Positions 1 through 9,758 of a stretch of 64,000 nt of DNA are shown in pieces. Each line of letters begins with the position of its first letter. The stretch's first letter is position 1. Source of the DNA: Ruegeria sediminis (GTDB lineage Bacteria; Pseudomonadota; Alphaproteobacteria; Rhodobacterales; Rhodobacteraceae); contig NZ_VCPD01000004.1 in assembly GCF_005938215.1 (NCBI RefSeq), positions 186,001 through 250,000 on the forward strand, written 5' to 3'. The notes beneath the pieces are model-generated. The model did no database searches. It had not been told where the DNA came from and saw nothing but the letters and a program-made list of their open reading frames with translations. The translations under genes were made by a program, and so were the position numbers.

Positions 1-1
1 G

Positions 2-127
2 CTCGAGACGGTGGCAGGCCACCTGGTAGAACTGTCCGCCAGGCTGCAGGCGGCCAACATCAATGCCGCATCGCTTGCCGACCCCGAGCTTCTGGCGCTG
101 CCCGAGGACAAGATACATGGCCGCTGA
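2..127 (+). CDS. C-terminal end of an unidentified protein (partial)
   Basis: The reading frame is open from the window edge and stops with TGA at 125-127, giving the last 41 residues of a protein whose start lies outside the window. The tail is Leu/Ala-rich and looks helical, ending in LPEDKIHGR. The stop overlaps the likely start of the next gene (ATG at 117) by 11 bases, as in a translationally coupled pair. No family can be named from this fragment. A second frame is also open here, so the choice of frame is itself an inference. Confidence 0.4.
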   Translation, partial: LETVAGHLVELSARLQAANINAASLADPELLALPEDKIHGR

Positions 128-1016
128 CCTGACCGGACAAGCCTATGCCGCGCATGAAAGGCTGGTCGCGCCCGCCCGCGCCCGGCCGGAAATCTGGCGG
201 CTGCTGGCAGGCCTCGCCCTGCTGGCCGTGGTCGTGTTCGGGCTGAACGCGTCCCTGCTAGCGCTGGTCGCGGGGCTGGGCTCGGACGTCTGGGTCGAAA
301 CCTTCCTGTCCGGTTCGACGCCCGTCGCGATGCTGGTGCTGCTGGGCAGTTTCGGCTTCGTCATCCTCGGCGTGGCGCTGGCGGCCCGGCAGATGCAGCG
401 CCGGATGCTGCAAAGCATCGTCGGGCCCTATCGCGAAACCCTGGCCCAGTTCTGGCAGGTGCTGCGGGTTCTCCTGGTCCTTGGTGCCGTGATCCTGGCC
501 CTGCCGCCCTATGACATGGGCGCCCCGTTGAAACCCAACCTGGCGCCGCTCGTCTGGCTGGCCATTCTGCCCTTTTCCCTCATGGCGATCCTGATTCAGA
601 CCAGCGCCGAAGAGATCCTGTTCCGCGGCTACCTGCAACAATGCCTCGCCGCCCGCTTCCGCTCGCCGGTGATCTGGATGGGCCTGCCCTCGGTCCTTTT
701 TGCCTTGGGCCACTACGTCCCGGCGCAAGCCGGCGAGAACGCGTTCCTCATCGCGCTCTGGTCCGGAACCTTCGGGCTGCTGATGGCGGATCTGACGGCC
801 CGGGCCGGAACCCTGGGCCCGGCGATCGCGCTGCACTTCTTCAACAACCTCATCGCGCTTCTGTTCATCGCGCTTCCCGGCAGCCTGGACGGGCTGGCCC
901 TGTTCCTGCTGCCGTACGAGATGTCCGACACCGGACATCTGCGCGCCTGGCTGGTGGTGGATTTCGCGCTGATGCTGGTGGCCTGGCTGACGGCCCGCAT
1001 CGCATTAAGGCGCTGA
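117..1016 (+). CDS. CPBP family intramembrane metalloprotease
   Basis: This 299-residue, very hydrophobic protein has about seven or eight predicted membrane segments. It carries the CPBP (CAAX protease and bacteriocin-processing, Abi) motifs in order: EEILFRGYL (the EExxxR motif), FALGH (FxxxH) and HFFNN (HxxxN). In the family these residues form the metal-binding active site of a membrane-embedded protease; most bacterial members have no known substrate. I chose ATG 117 because upstream codons in this frame (from 63) are proline/arginine-rich and lie inside the preceding gene. It precedes accD by 59 bases and may be read with it. Confidence 0.8.
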   Translation: MAADLTGQAYAAHERLVAPARARPEIWRLLAGLALLAVVVFGLNASLLALVAGLGSDVWVETFLSGSTPVAMLVLLGSFGFVILGVALAARQMQRRMLQSIVGPYRETLAQFWQVLRVLLVLGAVILALPPYDMGAPLKPNLAPLVWLAILPFSLMAILIQTSAEEILFRGYLQQCLAARFRSPVIWMGLPSVLFALGHYVPAQAGENAFLIALWSGTFGLLMADLTARAGTLGPAIALHFFNNLIALLFIALPGSLDGLALFLLPYEMSDTGHLRAWLVVDFALMLVAWLTARIALRR

Positions 1017-1075
1017 TTGCATTTCCTGACGCAGGGTCTTATTTGACCTGAACGCAGCATCAGCAAGGGTCCCTC

Positions 1076-2011
1076 ATGAACTGGATCACAAACTACGTTC
1101 GCCCCCGGATCAATTCGATCTTCTCGCGCAGGGAAGTGCCGGAGAATCTCTGGCAGAAATGCGACGAGTGCGGCACGATGCTGTTCCACCGCGAACTGGC
1201 GGACAACCTGAACGTCTGCACCCAGTGCGGCCATCACATGGCGATCACCCCGCGCGAGCGGTTCAAGGCGCTGTTCGACGGCGGCGTGTTCACCGAGGTC
1301 GCCGTTCCCGCCCCCACCGCGGACCCGCTGCATTTCCGTGACCAGAAGAAATACCCCGACCGCATGAAGGCGGCGCAGAAGAAGACCGGCGAGAAAGAGG
1401 CGATGCTGGTGGCCTCGGGCGAGATCGGGCGCACGCCGGTCATCGCCGCCGCGCAGGATTTCTCGTTCATGGGCGGGTCGATGGGCATGTATGTGGGCAA
1501 CGCCATCATCGCCGCCGCGCAGGAGGCGGTGAAACGCAAGCGCCCGTTGATCCTGTTCTCGGCCGCCGGCGGCGCCCGCATGCAGGAAGGCATCCTCAGC
1601 CTGATGCAGATGCCGCGCACGACCGTGGCGGTCCAGATGCTGAAAGAGGCCAACCTGCCCTACATCGTGGTTCTGACCCATCCCACCACCGGCGGCGTCA
1701 CCGCCTCCTACGCGATGCTGGGCGACATCCAGATTTCCGAACCGAACGCGCTGATCTGCTTTGCCGGTCCCCGCGTGATCGAACAGACGATCCGCGAAAA
1801 GCTGCCCGACGGGTTCCAGCGCGCTGAATACCTGCTGGATCACGGCATGCTCGACCGGGTGACCAAGCGGACCGAAATGCGGGACGAGTTGATCACCATC
1901 ACCCGAATGCTGCTGGGCCTGCCGCCCGCGGTGGCGGGCGACCTGCCCTCGCCCCCGCCCGCCGCGCCCGCGGACAAGGACGCCCCCGCCGAGGACAAAG
2001 GCGAGAAATGA
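1076..2011 (+). CDS. accD: Acetyl-CoA carboxylase carboxyltransferase subunit beta
   Basis: AccD joins AccA to form the carboxyltransferase of acetyl-CoA carboxylase, which makes malonyl-CoA for fatty acid synthesis in the cytoplasm. The 311-residue protein has the usual N-terminal zinc ribbon (Cys29, Cys32, Cys48, Cys51) followed by the crotonase-like carboxyltransferase fold, including SAAGGARMQEG and the HPTTGGVTASYA stretch. Length is typical. The C-terminal 25 residues are Pro/Ala/Asp-rich and probably disordered. The stop overlaps the folC start by four bases (ATGA), so the two are translationally coupled; accD-folC is a familiar pair in proteobacteria. Confidence 0.97.
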   Translation: MNWITNYVRPRINSIFSRREVPENLWQKCDECGTMLFHRELADNLNVCTQCGHHMAITPRERFKALFDGGVFTEVAVPAPTADPLHFRDQKKYPDRMKAAQKKTGEKEAMLVASGEIGRTPVIAAAQDFSFMGGSMGMYVGNAIIAAAQEAVKRKRPLILFSAAGGARMQEGILSLMQMPRTTVAVQMLKEANLPYIVVLTHPTTGGVTASYAMLGDIQISEPNALICFAGPRVIEQTIREKLPDGFQRAEYLLDHGMLDRVTKRTEMRDELITITRMLLGLPPAVAGDLPSPPPAAPADKDAPAEDKGEK

Positions 2012-3282
2012 CCGCTGCCACATCCGACGCCATCCTCGCACGGATGATGGCGCTGCATCCCAAGATCATCGACCTGACCTTGGACCGGGTCTGGCGGCTG
2101 CTCGCGGCGCTCGACAACCCTCAGGACCGGCTGCCGCCGGTGATCCACATCGCCGGAACCAACGGCAAGGGCTCGACCCAGGCGATGATCCGCGCCGGGC
2201 TCGAAGGCGCCGGGCTGACCGCACATGCCTACACCTCGCCGCATCTGGCGCGGTTTCACGAACGCATCCGCGTGGCCGGAGAGCTGATCGCGGAACCCGA
2301 CCTGACGGCGGTCCTGGACGAGTGCTACGCCGCCAATTCGGGCGAGACCATCACCTATTTCGAGATCACCACCTGCGCCGCCCTGCTGGCCTTTGCCCGC
2401 ACGCCCGCCGATTACACGCTGCTGGAGGTTGGGCTTGGCGGACGGCTGGACGCCACCAACGTGATCGACAAGCCGGCGGTCACGGTCATCACCCCGATCT
2501 CGCTGGATCACCAGCAGTATCTCGGCGACACGCTGGCCAAGATCGCCGCGGAAAAAGCCGGTATCATCAAGCGCGGCGTTCCCTGCATCGTCGGGCCGCA
2601 GACGGACGAGGCGATGGAGGTCATCGAAGCGACCGCCGCCCGCCTCGGCGCACCCCTGCTGGCGCATGGCCAGCACTGGCACGTGCACGAAGAGCGCGGA
2701 CGCCTGATCTACCAGGACGAAACCGGATTGCGCGACCTGCCGCTGCCCAACCTGCTGGGCGCGCATCAGGTCCAGAACGCCGGAGCCGCGCTGGCGGTAC
2801 TGCGCCATCTCGATCTGGGCGATGCCGCCTATGAAGCGGCCGTGACCAATGCCTTCTGGCCCGCCCGGATGCAGCGCCTGAAGACCGGGCTGCTGGTCGA
2901 GGCTGCGCCTCGGGCCGAGCTATGGCTCGACGGCGGCCACAATGCCGCTGCCGGGGTCGCGCTGGCGGATGTGCTGGCAAAATTGCCGCCCCGGCCTACC
3001 CACATGATCTGCGGCATGCTCAACACCAAGGACGTGCGCGGCTACCTCGCGCCGCTGGCCGAACGCGCGGACAGCCTCACGGCCGTATCCATTCCCGGCG
3101 AGGCCAACACGCTGAGCGCGGACGAGACCGCCGCCGCCGCGAACTCGGTGAACCTGCCCGCCACCACCGCCGACAGCGTGGCCGAGGCCCTTGCCGCGAT
3201 CGTCGCCCGGGATCCGCTGGCCCGCATTCTGATCTGCGGCTCGCTCTATCTCGCGGGCAACATCCTGCGCGAAAACGACTAG
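2008..3282 (+). CDS. folC: Bifunctional folylpolyglutamate synthase / dihydrofolate synthase
   Basis: FolC ligates glutamate to dihydropteroate and then extends the folate polyglutamate tail, using ATP. The 424-residue protein has the Mur-ligase-type P-loop GTNGKGST at residues 50-57, the substrate-loop segment HLARFHERIRV, and the conserved LDGGHN motif of the C-terminal domain. Length matches the family. It starts inside the accD stop codon, so it is co-translated with accD. It ends 49 bases from the convergent zapE gene, with no strong terminator visible between them. Confidence 0.96.
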   Translation: MTAATSDAILARMMALHPKIIDLTLDRVWRLLAALDNPQDRLPPVIHIAGTNGKGSTQAMIRAGLEGAGLTAHAYTSPHLARFHERIRVAGELIAEPDLTAVLDECYAANSGETITYFEITTCAALLAFARTPADYTLLEVGLGGRLDATNVIDKPAVTVITPISLDHQQYLGDTLAKIAAEKAGIIKRGVPCIVGPQTDEAMEVIEATAARLGAPLLAHGQHWHVHEERGRLIYQDETGLRDLPLPNLLGAHQVQNAGAALAVLRHLDLGDAAYEAAVTNAFWPARMQRLKTGLLVEAAPRAELWLDGGHNAAAGVALADVLAKLPPRPTHMICGMLNTKDVRGYLAPLAERADSLTAVSIPGEANTLSADETAAAANSVNLPATTADSVAEALAAIVARDPLARILICGSLYLAGNILREND

Positions 3283-3331
3283 GGTTTGACCCGCCGCCGG
3301 CTGCTCCGAGGCGTCTCGGGGCAACGCCGGC

Positions 3332-4390
3332 CTATTTGCCCCAGTCCTTGTCCTGCATCTCCCGCAGGCGCGATGCGGTGCGCTCGAACTCGAAGGTGCC
3401 CTCGCCTTCGACATAGAGCATTTCCGGCTCGGCCGCCGCCGAGCAGATCAGGCGCACCCTGGCCTCGTACAGCGCATCGATCAGGGTCACGAACCGCTTG
3501 GCCTCGTTGAAGTTGTTGCGCGACAGGCGGGGGATGTCCTCGAGCACCAGCACCTTCACCTCGTCGGCGATGGCAAGATAGTCGCCGGCCCCCAGCATGC
3601 GCCCGCACAGGTCATAGAACGACGCCCGCGCCACGCCGTTGCGAAAGGCGGGCAGCACCACTTCGCGCCCCTTGACGTGCAGCGTCAGCGGCTCGGCCGG
3701 GCCGCCGGACAGATCCCGCCACACGGCGCGGATGTTCTCGCGCGCCTCCGGCCCGATCGGCGTGAAATAGACCTGCGCCCCTTCCAGCCGGTTCTGCCGG
3801 TAATCGGTGGGCGACGCCATTTCCCATACCACCAGCCGCTCCTTGATGAGCTTGATGAAGGGCAGGAACAGCTGCCGGTTCAGCCCGTCCTTGTACAGGT
3901 CGTCGGGCACCCGGTTCGAGGTCGTCACCACCACCACGCCCGCCTCGAACAGGAACTCGAACAGGCGGCCGACGATCATCGCGTCGGTGATGTCGGTGAT
4001 CTGCATCTCGTCGAAGGCCAAAAGCCTGACCGACTTGACCACCTCCGCCGCGACGGGGGCCAGCGCATCCTCGACACCTTTCTGCCGCGCGGCGTGCATC
4101 TTCGTGTGGATCTCCTGCATGAAGGCATGGAAATGCACCCGCCGCACCGGCACGTCGCCCAGGGTCTCGACGAAAAGATCCATCAGCATCGACTTGCCGC
4201 GCCCGACGCCGCCCCAAAGGTACAGCCCCTTGGGCGGCGGCGGGGCCTTGCGGAACAGCCCGCGTTTGACCGGCGCCGCCAGCGCGGCGCGGATGCGCTC
4301 GAATTCCGGCAGCACGGCCTGCTGCACCGGGTCGGCGGTCAGAACGCCCCCGGCAACGCGCTCTGAATACAGGGAAACCACGTCAGTCAT
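3332..4390 (-). CDS. zapE: Cell division protein ZapE (AFG1-like ATPase)
   Basis: The protein belongs to the AFG1/LACE1 family of P-loop ATPases; in E. coli ZapE associates with the FtsZ ring under stress, and mitochondrial AFG1 handles misfolded respiratory subunits. Walker A GGVGRGKS lies at residues 60-67 and Walker B in LLAFDEMQITD; the TSNRVPDDLY segment is typical of sensor 1. I chose the ATG at 4390 (352 residues, starting MTDVVSLYSE) because the 20 extra codons upstream read as non-conserved arginine/serine-rich sequence. In many alphaproteobacteria zapE lies near sucABCD or mdh, which is not the case here. Confidence 0.92.
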   Translation of the reverse strand: MTDVVSLYSERVAGGVLTADPVQQAVLPEFERIRAALAAPVKRGLFRKAPPPPKGLYLWGGVGRGKSMLMDLFVETLGDVPVRRVHFHAFMQEIHTKMHAARQKGVEDALAPVAAEVVKSVRLLAFDEMQITDITDAMIVGRLFEFLFEAGVVVVTTSNRVPDDLYKDGLNRQLFLPFIKLIKERLVVWEMASPTDYRQNRLEGAQVYFTPIGPEARENIRAVWRDLSGGPAEPLTLHVKGREVVLPAFRNGVARASFYDLCGRMLGAGDYLAIADEVKVLVLEDIPRLSRNNFNEAKRFVTLIDALYEARVRLICSAAAEPEMLYVEGEGTFEFERTASRLREMQDKDWGK

Positions 4391-4538
4391 GCCCGAGCCA
4401 TAGCGCCGCGCCGATGCGTTGGAAAGCCGACAAGGCGAAGCGCGCATCAAATTTCCTTAACTGTGCAATCAAAACTCCTGAATTGACGCCCGGCGAAATG
4501 CCACTAGGGTCTTCGCCACCCCAATCCCCGGAGAAATC

Positions 4539-5780
4539 ATGGACCGTTCGGCCCGCCTGTTGTCCCCAGTTCTGATCGTCGGCTGCATCATCATCACGGT
4601 CAGCTTCGCGGTGCGCGCCTCGTTCGGGGTGTTCCAGATCCCGATTGCCGACGAATTCGGATGGCTGCGCACCGAGTTCTCGATGGCGATCGCGATCCAG
4701 AACCTGGCCTGGGGAATCGGGCAGCCCATCTTTGCCGCGATCGCCGAAAAGGTCGGCGACCGGCGCGCCATCATTCTGGGCGCGCTGACCTATGCCGCCG
4801 GCATGGTCCTGACAGCTTGGTCGGTCACGCCTTTCGCCCATCAGATGTATGCCTGGCTGGTCGGTTTCGGCATCGCCGGGACCGGCTTCGGGGTGGTTCT
4901 GGCCGTGGTCGGGCGCGCCTCGTCCGACCGGAACCGCTCGATGTCGCTGGCCATCGTCACCGCCGCCGGCAGCGTCGGCCAGGTGATCGGCGCGCCGACG
5001 GCCGAGTGGATGCTGACCTTCCTGCCATGGCAGCAGGTGTTCCTGGTCTTTGCCGCCGTGATCCTGACGCTGGTCCTGACCCTGCCGTTCATGCGCGCCC
5101 CTGCGCCGGCCGACAGGAAGGAACTGGAAGAGAGCATGGGCCAGATCCTGACACGGGCCTTTCGCGATCCGTCCTACACCCTGATCTTTCTCGGCTTTTT
5201 CAGCTGCGGCTACCAGCTGGCCTTCATCACCGCGCATTTCCCGGCCTTCGTGACCGAGATGTGCGGACCGATCCAGCCGGGCGGCGTTCTGCACTCGATG
5301 GGGATCACGACGACCTCGGCGCTGGGAGCCGTGGCGATCTCGCTCGTCGGTCTCTCCAACATCGCGGGAACGCTGGCGGCGGGCTGGGCCGGCAACCATT
5401 TCCCCAAGAAATACCTGCTCGCCGGCATCTACACGGCCCGGACCGTCGTCGCCGCGGCCTTCATCCTGCTGCCGATCACGCCGGCCTCGGTGATCGTCTT
5501 TTCGATCGTCATGGGCTCCCTCTGGCTGGCCACGGTGCCGCTGACCTCGGGCCTGGTCGCGCATCTCTACGGGCTTCGCTACATGGGCACGCTCTATGGC
5601 ATCGTCTTCCTCAGCCACCAGATCGGCGGTTTCCTCGGCGTGTGGCTGGGCGGCCGCATGTATGACCTCTACGGCGACTACACCATGGTCTGGTGGGTCG
5701 GCGTGGGCGTCGGCGCCTTCAGCGCCATCGTCCACCTGCCGATCCGCGAGAAACGCGCCGGCGCGGCGGTGCCCGCCTGA
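4539..5780 (+). CDS. MFS transporter, monocarboxylate/oxalate-formate-like
   Basis: This 413-residue protein has about twelve membrane segments and the major facilitator signature between helices 2 and 3 (AEKVGDRRAI). The N-terminal pattern SFAVRASFGVFQIPI resembles the oxalate/formate and monocarboxylate-like MFS subgroup, so an organic anion is the likely substrate, but the sequence does not identify it. The gene has its own leader of about 150 bases after the divergent zapE start and a ribosome-binding site (CCGGAGA) before ATG 4539. It abuts, tail to tail, a cyclodeaminase-family gene with no gap. Confidence 0.82.
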   Translation: MDRSARLLSPVLIVGCIIITVSFAVRASFGVFQIPIADEFGWLRTEFSMAIAIQNLAWGIGQPIFAAIAEKVGDRRAIILGALTYAAGMVLTAWSVTPFAHQMYAWLVGFGIAGTGFGVVLAVVGRASSDRNRSMSLAIVTAAGSVGQVIGAPTAEWMLTFLPWQQVFLVFAAVILTLVLTLPFMRAPAPADRKELEESMGQILTRAFRDPSYTLIFLGFFSCGYQLAFITAHFPAFVTEMCGPIQPGGVLHSMGITTTSALGAVAISLVGLSNIAGTLAAGWAGNHFPKKYLLAGIYTARTVVAAAFILLPITPASVIVFSIVMGSLWLATVPLTSGLVAHLYGLRYMGTLYGIVFLSHQIGGFLGVWLGGRMYDLYGDYTMVWWVGVGVGAFSAIVHLPIREKRAGAAVPA

Positions 5781-6689
5781 TCAGCCCCGCCACTTGTCGA
5801 GGATGTAGCGGCTGGTCATCAGGTCCAGATGCGCGCCGCCGCCGTTCTTGAACAGCGAAATCGCCGCCGGATCGTAGGAAAACGAGCCGAGATCGTAGAA
5901 ATCGGCCACCAGGTCGGACCGCTGGATGACGCCTTCGGCCAGCGGCGTCTTGATCTCGCCGATGTGATCGACGGTGGTGTCGAAACTGTCCACGAAGATG
6001 CGCGCACGCGTCAGGGCCTGGTCATCCGCTTCGCGCATGTCCGGCCTGTAGGCGCCGATCAGGTTCAGGTGCTGCCCGGGGCGCAGCCATTCGCCGCTGA
6101 TCACCGGGTCGGTGGACATGGTGGCGGTCACGATGATGTCGGCCCGGTTCACCGCCTCGGGCAGGTCCGGCGCGACATCGACATCGTGCAGGCTGGCAGC
6201 CAGTTCCTCGGCCTTGGACCGGGTCCGGTTCCACAAGCGCAGCTTCGCCTGCGGAAAGCCCGCCCTGAACGCCGCGCAGAGCGACCCGCCGACCGTGCCG
6301 GCGCCGACGATCAGGATCTCGCGGCTGTCAGGGTTGGCCAGCCGCAGCGCGCCGAGCAGGCTGTCGCCCGCGGTTTTCCATTTCGTCACCAGGTGGAAGT
6401 CCACCAGCGCCGACAACGCCCCGTCGGCATCGTCGTACAGGCAGACCGAACCGTTGATCATCGGCGCGCCCCGATCCGGGTTGCGGGGAAAGATCGTGGC
6501 GGTCTTGACCGCCATGCCCAGCCCGTCGATCCAGGCCGCCCGCGACAGCAGCGTATCCGGATCACGGTACAGGAACGTGTCGCCGATCTCGGCCTTGGGC
6601 AGGTCATGCCCGTCCGCCAGCGCGCCGGCCAGTTCCAGCCAGTCGAGATTGGCCTCGCCTTCGGCAAAGGGGATGTGGGTGATGCTCAT
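5781..6689 (-). CDS. Ornithine cyclodeaminase / mu-crystallin family protein
   Basis: The 302-residue protein has the family's Rossmann NAD(P)-binding motif VGAGTVGGSLC in the middle and the typical C-terminal arrangement. Family members include ornithine cyclodeaminase, delta-1-pyrroline-2-carboxylate reductase, alanine dehydrogenase and the iminosuccinate reductase BhcD of the beta-hydroxyaspartate cycle. None of the bhcABC partners are adjacent, so the exact reaction is unassigned; an NAD(P)H-dependent imine or amino acid conversion is the safe statement. About 200 bases without a gene separate its start from the next gene upstream. Confidence 0.8.
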   Translation of the reverse strand: MSITHIPFAEGEANLDWLELAGALADGHDLPKAEIGDTFLYRDPDTLLSRAAWIDGLGMAVKTATIFPRNPDRGAPMINGSVCLYDDADGALSALVDFHLVTKWKTAGDSLLGALRLANPDSREILIVGAGTVGGSLCAAFRAGFPQAKLRLWNRTRSKAEELAASLHDVDVAPDLPEAVNRADIIVTATMSTDPVISGEWLRPGQHLNLIGAYRPDMREADDQALTRARIFVDSFDTTVDHIGEIKTPLAEGVIQRSDLVADFYDLGSFSYDPAAISLFKNGGGAHLDLMTSRYILDKWRG

Positions 6690-6891
6690 GCGGCCTCGCT
6701 TTCGGTCGACAGGCCCGTCGCACTCAGACGATCGGCCCGGCCCTGCATGCGCCGGACGTGATGCGTCTGCCAGCCCCGGGCCATTTCCGGTTCCAAGCAG
6801 TCAGTAGTGTCGAGGCCGACTGAACCAAGCCCGGCGGGAATGATCAAGCCGGAACCGCGGCCCAACGCAAATCACCGCTTCCCGCGGCCCC

Positions 6892-7347
6892 TCAGCCGCG
6901 CATCGCGGCCCGGATCTCGCGCTCGAGCGCGTCCAGAAACCGCGACCTGTCGGCCTTAGAAAACGCCTTGCCGCTGCCGCCCGCACCCAGCGGATTGGCC
7001 GCGCGCAGATCTGCCATGAGGTCGCGCATCGCCAGTTGCTGACCGATATTGGCCGCGGTGAACGCCTCGCCGTTGGGGCGCAGCACCCGCGCCCCGGCCT
7101 CGACGCACCTGGCCGCAAGCGGGATGTCCGAAGTGATCACCACATCCCCCCTGCCGCTGCGTTCGGCGATCCACTTGTCGGCCTCGTCCGGCCCTTCCGC
7201 CACGATCACCACTTCGACCAGCGGATTGGCCGAGGGCCGCAAACCCCCGTTCGAGACCAGCACCATGCGCAGCCGATGCCGTGTCGCCACCCGCTCGGCC
7301 TCGGCCTTGACAGGACAGGCATCGGCATCGACGAAAACCGTCGTCAC
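6892..7347 (-). CDS. YaiI/YqxD family protein (DUF188)
   Basis: This 151-residue protein starts with [11 protein letters not shown], the diagnostic N-terminus of the YaiI/YqxD (DUF188) family, and continues with [12 protein letters not shown] and LRPNGEAF, also conserved in the family. The fold resembles PIN-domain nucleases with clustered aspartates, but no activity is firmly established. Its start overlaps the stop of sthA by four bases (ATGA on the minus strand), so it is probably translated from the sthA transcript. Confidence 0.9.
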   Translation of the reverse strand: MTTVFVDADACPVKAEAERVATRHRLRMVLVSNGGLRPSANPLVEVVIVAEGPDEADKWIAERSGRGDVVITSDIPLAARCVEAGARVLRPNGEAFTAANIGQQLAMRDLMADLRAANPLGAGGSGKAFSKADRSRFLDALEREIRAAMRG

Positions 7348-8819
7348 GCCTTCTGGGCCTTCTTGGCGGCCGGTATCGGTTTTGCCTCGGCTTCCTCCGG
7401 CTTCTTGCGCACCTTGAACTCGTCCGGGATCGGCATCCGGTTGAAGGCGTCAAGCCCGGCGATCTTGTAGGCTTCGGCCAGCGTCGGGTAGTTGAACGTG
7501 TTCTGCACGAAATAATCCACCGTTCCCTTCAGGTTCAGCACCGCCTGGGCGATGTGGATCAGTTCGGTCGCGCCTTCGCCGACGATCTGGACCCCCAGCA
7601 CGCGGCGCGTCTTGAGCGAGAACAGCATCTTCAGCATGCCGTGCTCCAGCCCCATGATGTGCCCGCGCGAGGTTTCGCGGAACCGCGCCACGCCAACCTC
7701 GTAGGGAATGCCGCGTTCCTGCAGCTCTTCCTCGGACATGCCGCAGGTGGACATTTCAGGGACCGAGTAGATGCCGTAGGGAAACCAGGGGCTTTCCGGC
7801 AACGTCGGCGTCTCCAGCGCGTGACAGGCGGCAACCCGGCCCTGCTGCATCGCGGTCGAGGCCAGCGACGGATGCCCGATCACGTCGCCGGTGGCATAGA
7901 TATGCGGCACCGCGGTCTGATAGGTCTTGCGGTCCACGCTGATGCGGTTGCGGTGATCGGTTTCCAGCCCGACCGCGTCGAGATTCAGGGCCGAGGTCAT
8001 GCCCATCCGCCCGGCCGCGAACAGCAGCATCTCGGCCCGAACGTGGCGGCCGTTGGCAAGGCTGACCTCGACATGGCTGCCCGCATCCTCGATCTTTTCG
8101 ACCGCGGAACCCAGGCGCAGATCGACGCCGTTTTCCCGGATCTCGTGGGTGAATTCCTGGATCAGGGTGCGGTCGATGAAATCCAGGAAGGTCTCGCGCG
8201 GTTCGATCAGCGTCACCCGCACGTCCAGCGCCGAGAACATGGTGGCGTATTCCACCCCGATCACGCCCGCCCCGATCACCACCAGCGAGCGGGGAATCTC
8301 ATCCATCTCCAGGAAATCGTCGCCGTCCACCACGGTCTTGCCGTTGAAGGGCACGTAGTCGGGCCGGTAGGTCTTGGTGCCGGTGGCTATCAGGAACTTG
8401 GCGGCCGTCAGGCGCGTCGTGTCCCCGGCCTCGGTCGCCACTTCGATCTCGTGCGGCCCGATGAACTTGGCCAGCCCGTTCAGCGTGTCCACATGGTTGC
8501 GGTTGAACTGATGCTCCAGCACGTCGACTTCGTAATCGAGGGTCATGTGCAACCGCGCCTTCAGGTCCTCGGCCCGGATCTCGTCCTTGACCCGGTAGGA
8601 CCGGCCGTAAAAGCTGCGCTCGCGCCAACCCGACAGGTTCAGAACCGTCTCGCGCAGGGTCTTCGAGGGGATCGTGCCGGTATGGACGGAAACCCCGCCC
8701 AGCCGGTCCTTGCGGTCGATGACCAGAACCCGGCGTTTCAGCTTGCCGGCCTGGATCGCCGCGGCCCGGCCTGAGGGACCGGAGCCGATGATGATGAGGT
8801 CGTAGTCGTACTTGCCCAT
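7344..8819 (-). CDS. sthA: Si-specific NAD(P)(+) transhydrogenase (soluble)
   Basis: SthA is a soluble FAD enzyme that transfers hydride between NADPH and NAD, balancing the two pools. The 491-residue protein has an N-terminal FAD motif ([11 protein letters not shown]), a second nucleotide-binding motif ([13 protein letters not shown]), the [15 protein letters not shown] segment and a C-terminal dimerisation domain. The redox-active cysteine pair of the related disulfide reductases is missing: the site reads [12 protein letters not shown]. Loss of these cysteines is the hallmark of SthA compared with lipoamide dehydrogenase. The C-terminal 25 residues form a Lys/Glu/Ala-rich tail longer than in E. 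coli SthA. It lies 3 bases after fghA and overlaps the DUF188 gene. Confidence 0.92.
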   Translation of the reverse strand: MGKYDYDLIIIGSGPSGRAAAIQAGKLKRRVLVIDRKDRLGGVSVHTGTIPSKTLRETVLNLSGWRERSFYGRSYRVKDEIRAEDLKARLHMTLDYEVDVLEHQFNRNHVDTLNGLAKFIGPHEIEVATEAGDTTRLTAAKFLIATGTKTYRPDYVPFNGKTVVDGDDFLEMDEIPRSLVVIGAGVIGVEYATMFSALDVRVTLIEPRETFLDFIDRTLIQEFTHEIRENGVDLRLGSAVEKIEDAGSHVEVSLANGRHVRAEMLLFAAGRMGMTSALNLDAVGLETDHRNRISVDRKTYQTAVPHIYATGDVIGHPSLASTAMQQGRVAACHALETPTLPESPWFPYGIYSVPEMSTCGMSEEELQERGIPYEVGVARFRETSRGHIMGLEHGMLKMLFSLKTRRVLGVQIVGEGATELIHIAQAVLNLKGTVDYFVQNTFNYPTLAEAYKIAGLDAFNRMPIPDEFKVRKKPEEAEAKPIPAAKKAQKA

Positions 8820-8822
8820 GCT

Positions 8823-9656
8823 TCAATCCCCGTACAACGCTTCGGCGTGGAAGCCGACGTGATCTTCCATGAAGGTCGAAACGAAGAAATAGGAATGGTC
8901 GTAGCCCGGCTGCAGCCGGTTGACGGCCTGTTGCCGGCGCTCCGCGATGGCCTGCGCCAGCGCCTCGGGGCGCAGCAGGTCGATGAACTGGTCCCTGGTG
9001 CCGGTGTCGATCAGGATCGGGCCGTCGAACCCCTTTTCCTTCATCAGAACCGTCGAGTCGTGCCGCGCCCAGGCCGCCTCGTCCTCGCCCAGATAGGCGC
9101 GCAGCTGCTTGCGGCCCCAATCGCTGGCGGTCGGATTCGCGATCGGCGCGAAGGCCGAGACCGAGCGGTAGCGGCCCGGCAGGCTCATCGCCAGCGTCAG
9201 CGCGCCATGCCCGCCCATCGAGTGACCGGTGATCGACTGCCGCTCGCCGTCGATGGCGAAGTTTTCGGCCAGCAGGGCCGGCAGTTCCTCGGCGACGTAA
9301 TCCCACATGTTGAAATGCGGGGCCCAGGGTTTCTGCGTCGCGTTCACGTAGAAACCCGCGCCCTTGCCCAGATCGTAATCCTCATGATCCGCAACGCCCT
9401 CGCCGCGCGGCGAGGTGTCGGGAAAGACCAGCGCGATGCCCTGCTCGGCGGCCCAGCCCTGGGCGCCGGCCTTGGTCATGGCGTTTTCGTGGGTGCAGGT
9501 CAGGCCCGAGAGATACCAGAGCACCGGCACCGGGCCGTCCCTCGCCTCGGCGGGCAGGAACAGGCCGAAGGTCATGTCGCAGTGGCAGGCGGCGGATGTA
9601 TGGCGGTAGACGCCCTGAACGCCGCCGAAACAGGTGTTCTCCGAAAGGGTTTCCAT
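8823..9656 (-). CDS. fghA: S-formylglutathione hydrolase
   Basis: FghA hydrolyses S-formylglutathione to formate and glutathione, the second step of glutathione-dependent formaldehyde oxidation. The first step, AdhI, is encoded separately at 13.2-14.3 kb. The 277-residue protein begins METLSENTCFGG, typical of the family, and has the nucleophile elbow GHSMGGHG with Ser146 plus a late GYDHSYFF segment supplying the catalytic histidine. I prefer ATG 9656; an ATG 33 bases upstream would add 11 residues that look non-conserved. The stop is 3 bases before sthA, so the two are likely one transcript. Confidence 0.94.
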   Translation of the reverse strand: METLSENTCFGGVQGVYRHTSAACHCDMTFGLFLPAEARDGPVPVLWYLSGLTCTHENAMTKAGAQGWAAEQGIALVFPDTSPRGEGVADHEDYDLGKGAGFYVNATQKPWAPHFNMWDYVAEELPALLAENFAIDGERQSITGHSMGGHGALTLAMSLPGRYRSVSAFAPIANPTASDWGRKQLRAYLGEDEAAWARHDSTVLMKEKGFDGPILIDTGTRDQFIDLLRPEALAQAIAERRQQAVNRLQPGYDHSYFFVSTFMEDHVGFHAEALYGD

Positions 9657-9758
9657 CTGGCAAGGTCCTTGCTTGGGGATTTGCGCCATGGCTAACGGGC
9701 CGAGGCCGTGGCGTAAAGTGCGGGAACCTGCGACAGAGACGCTTTTGCCCCGAAAAGC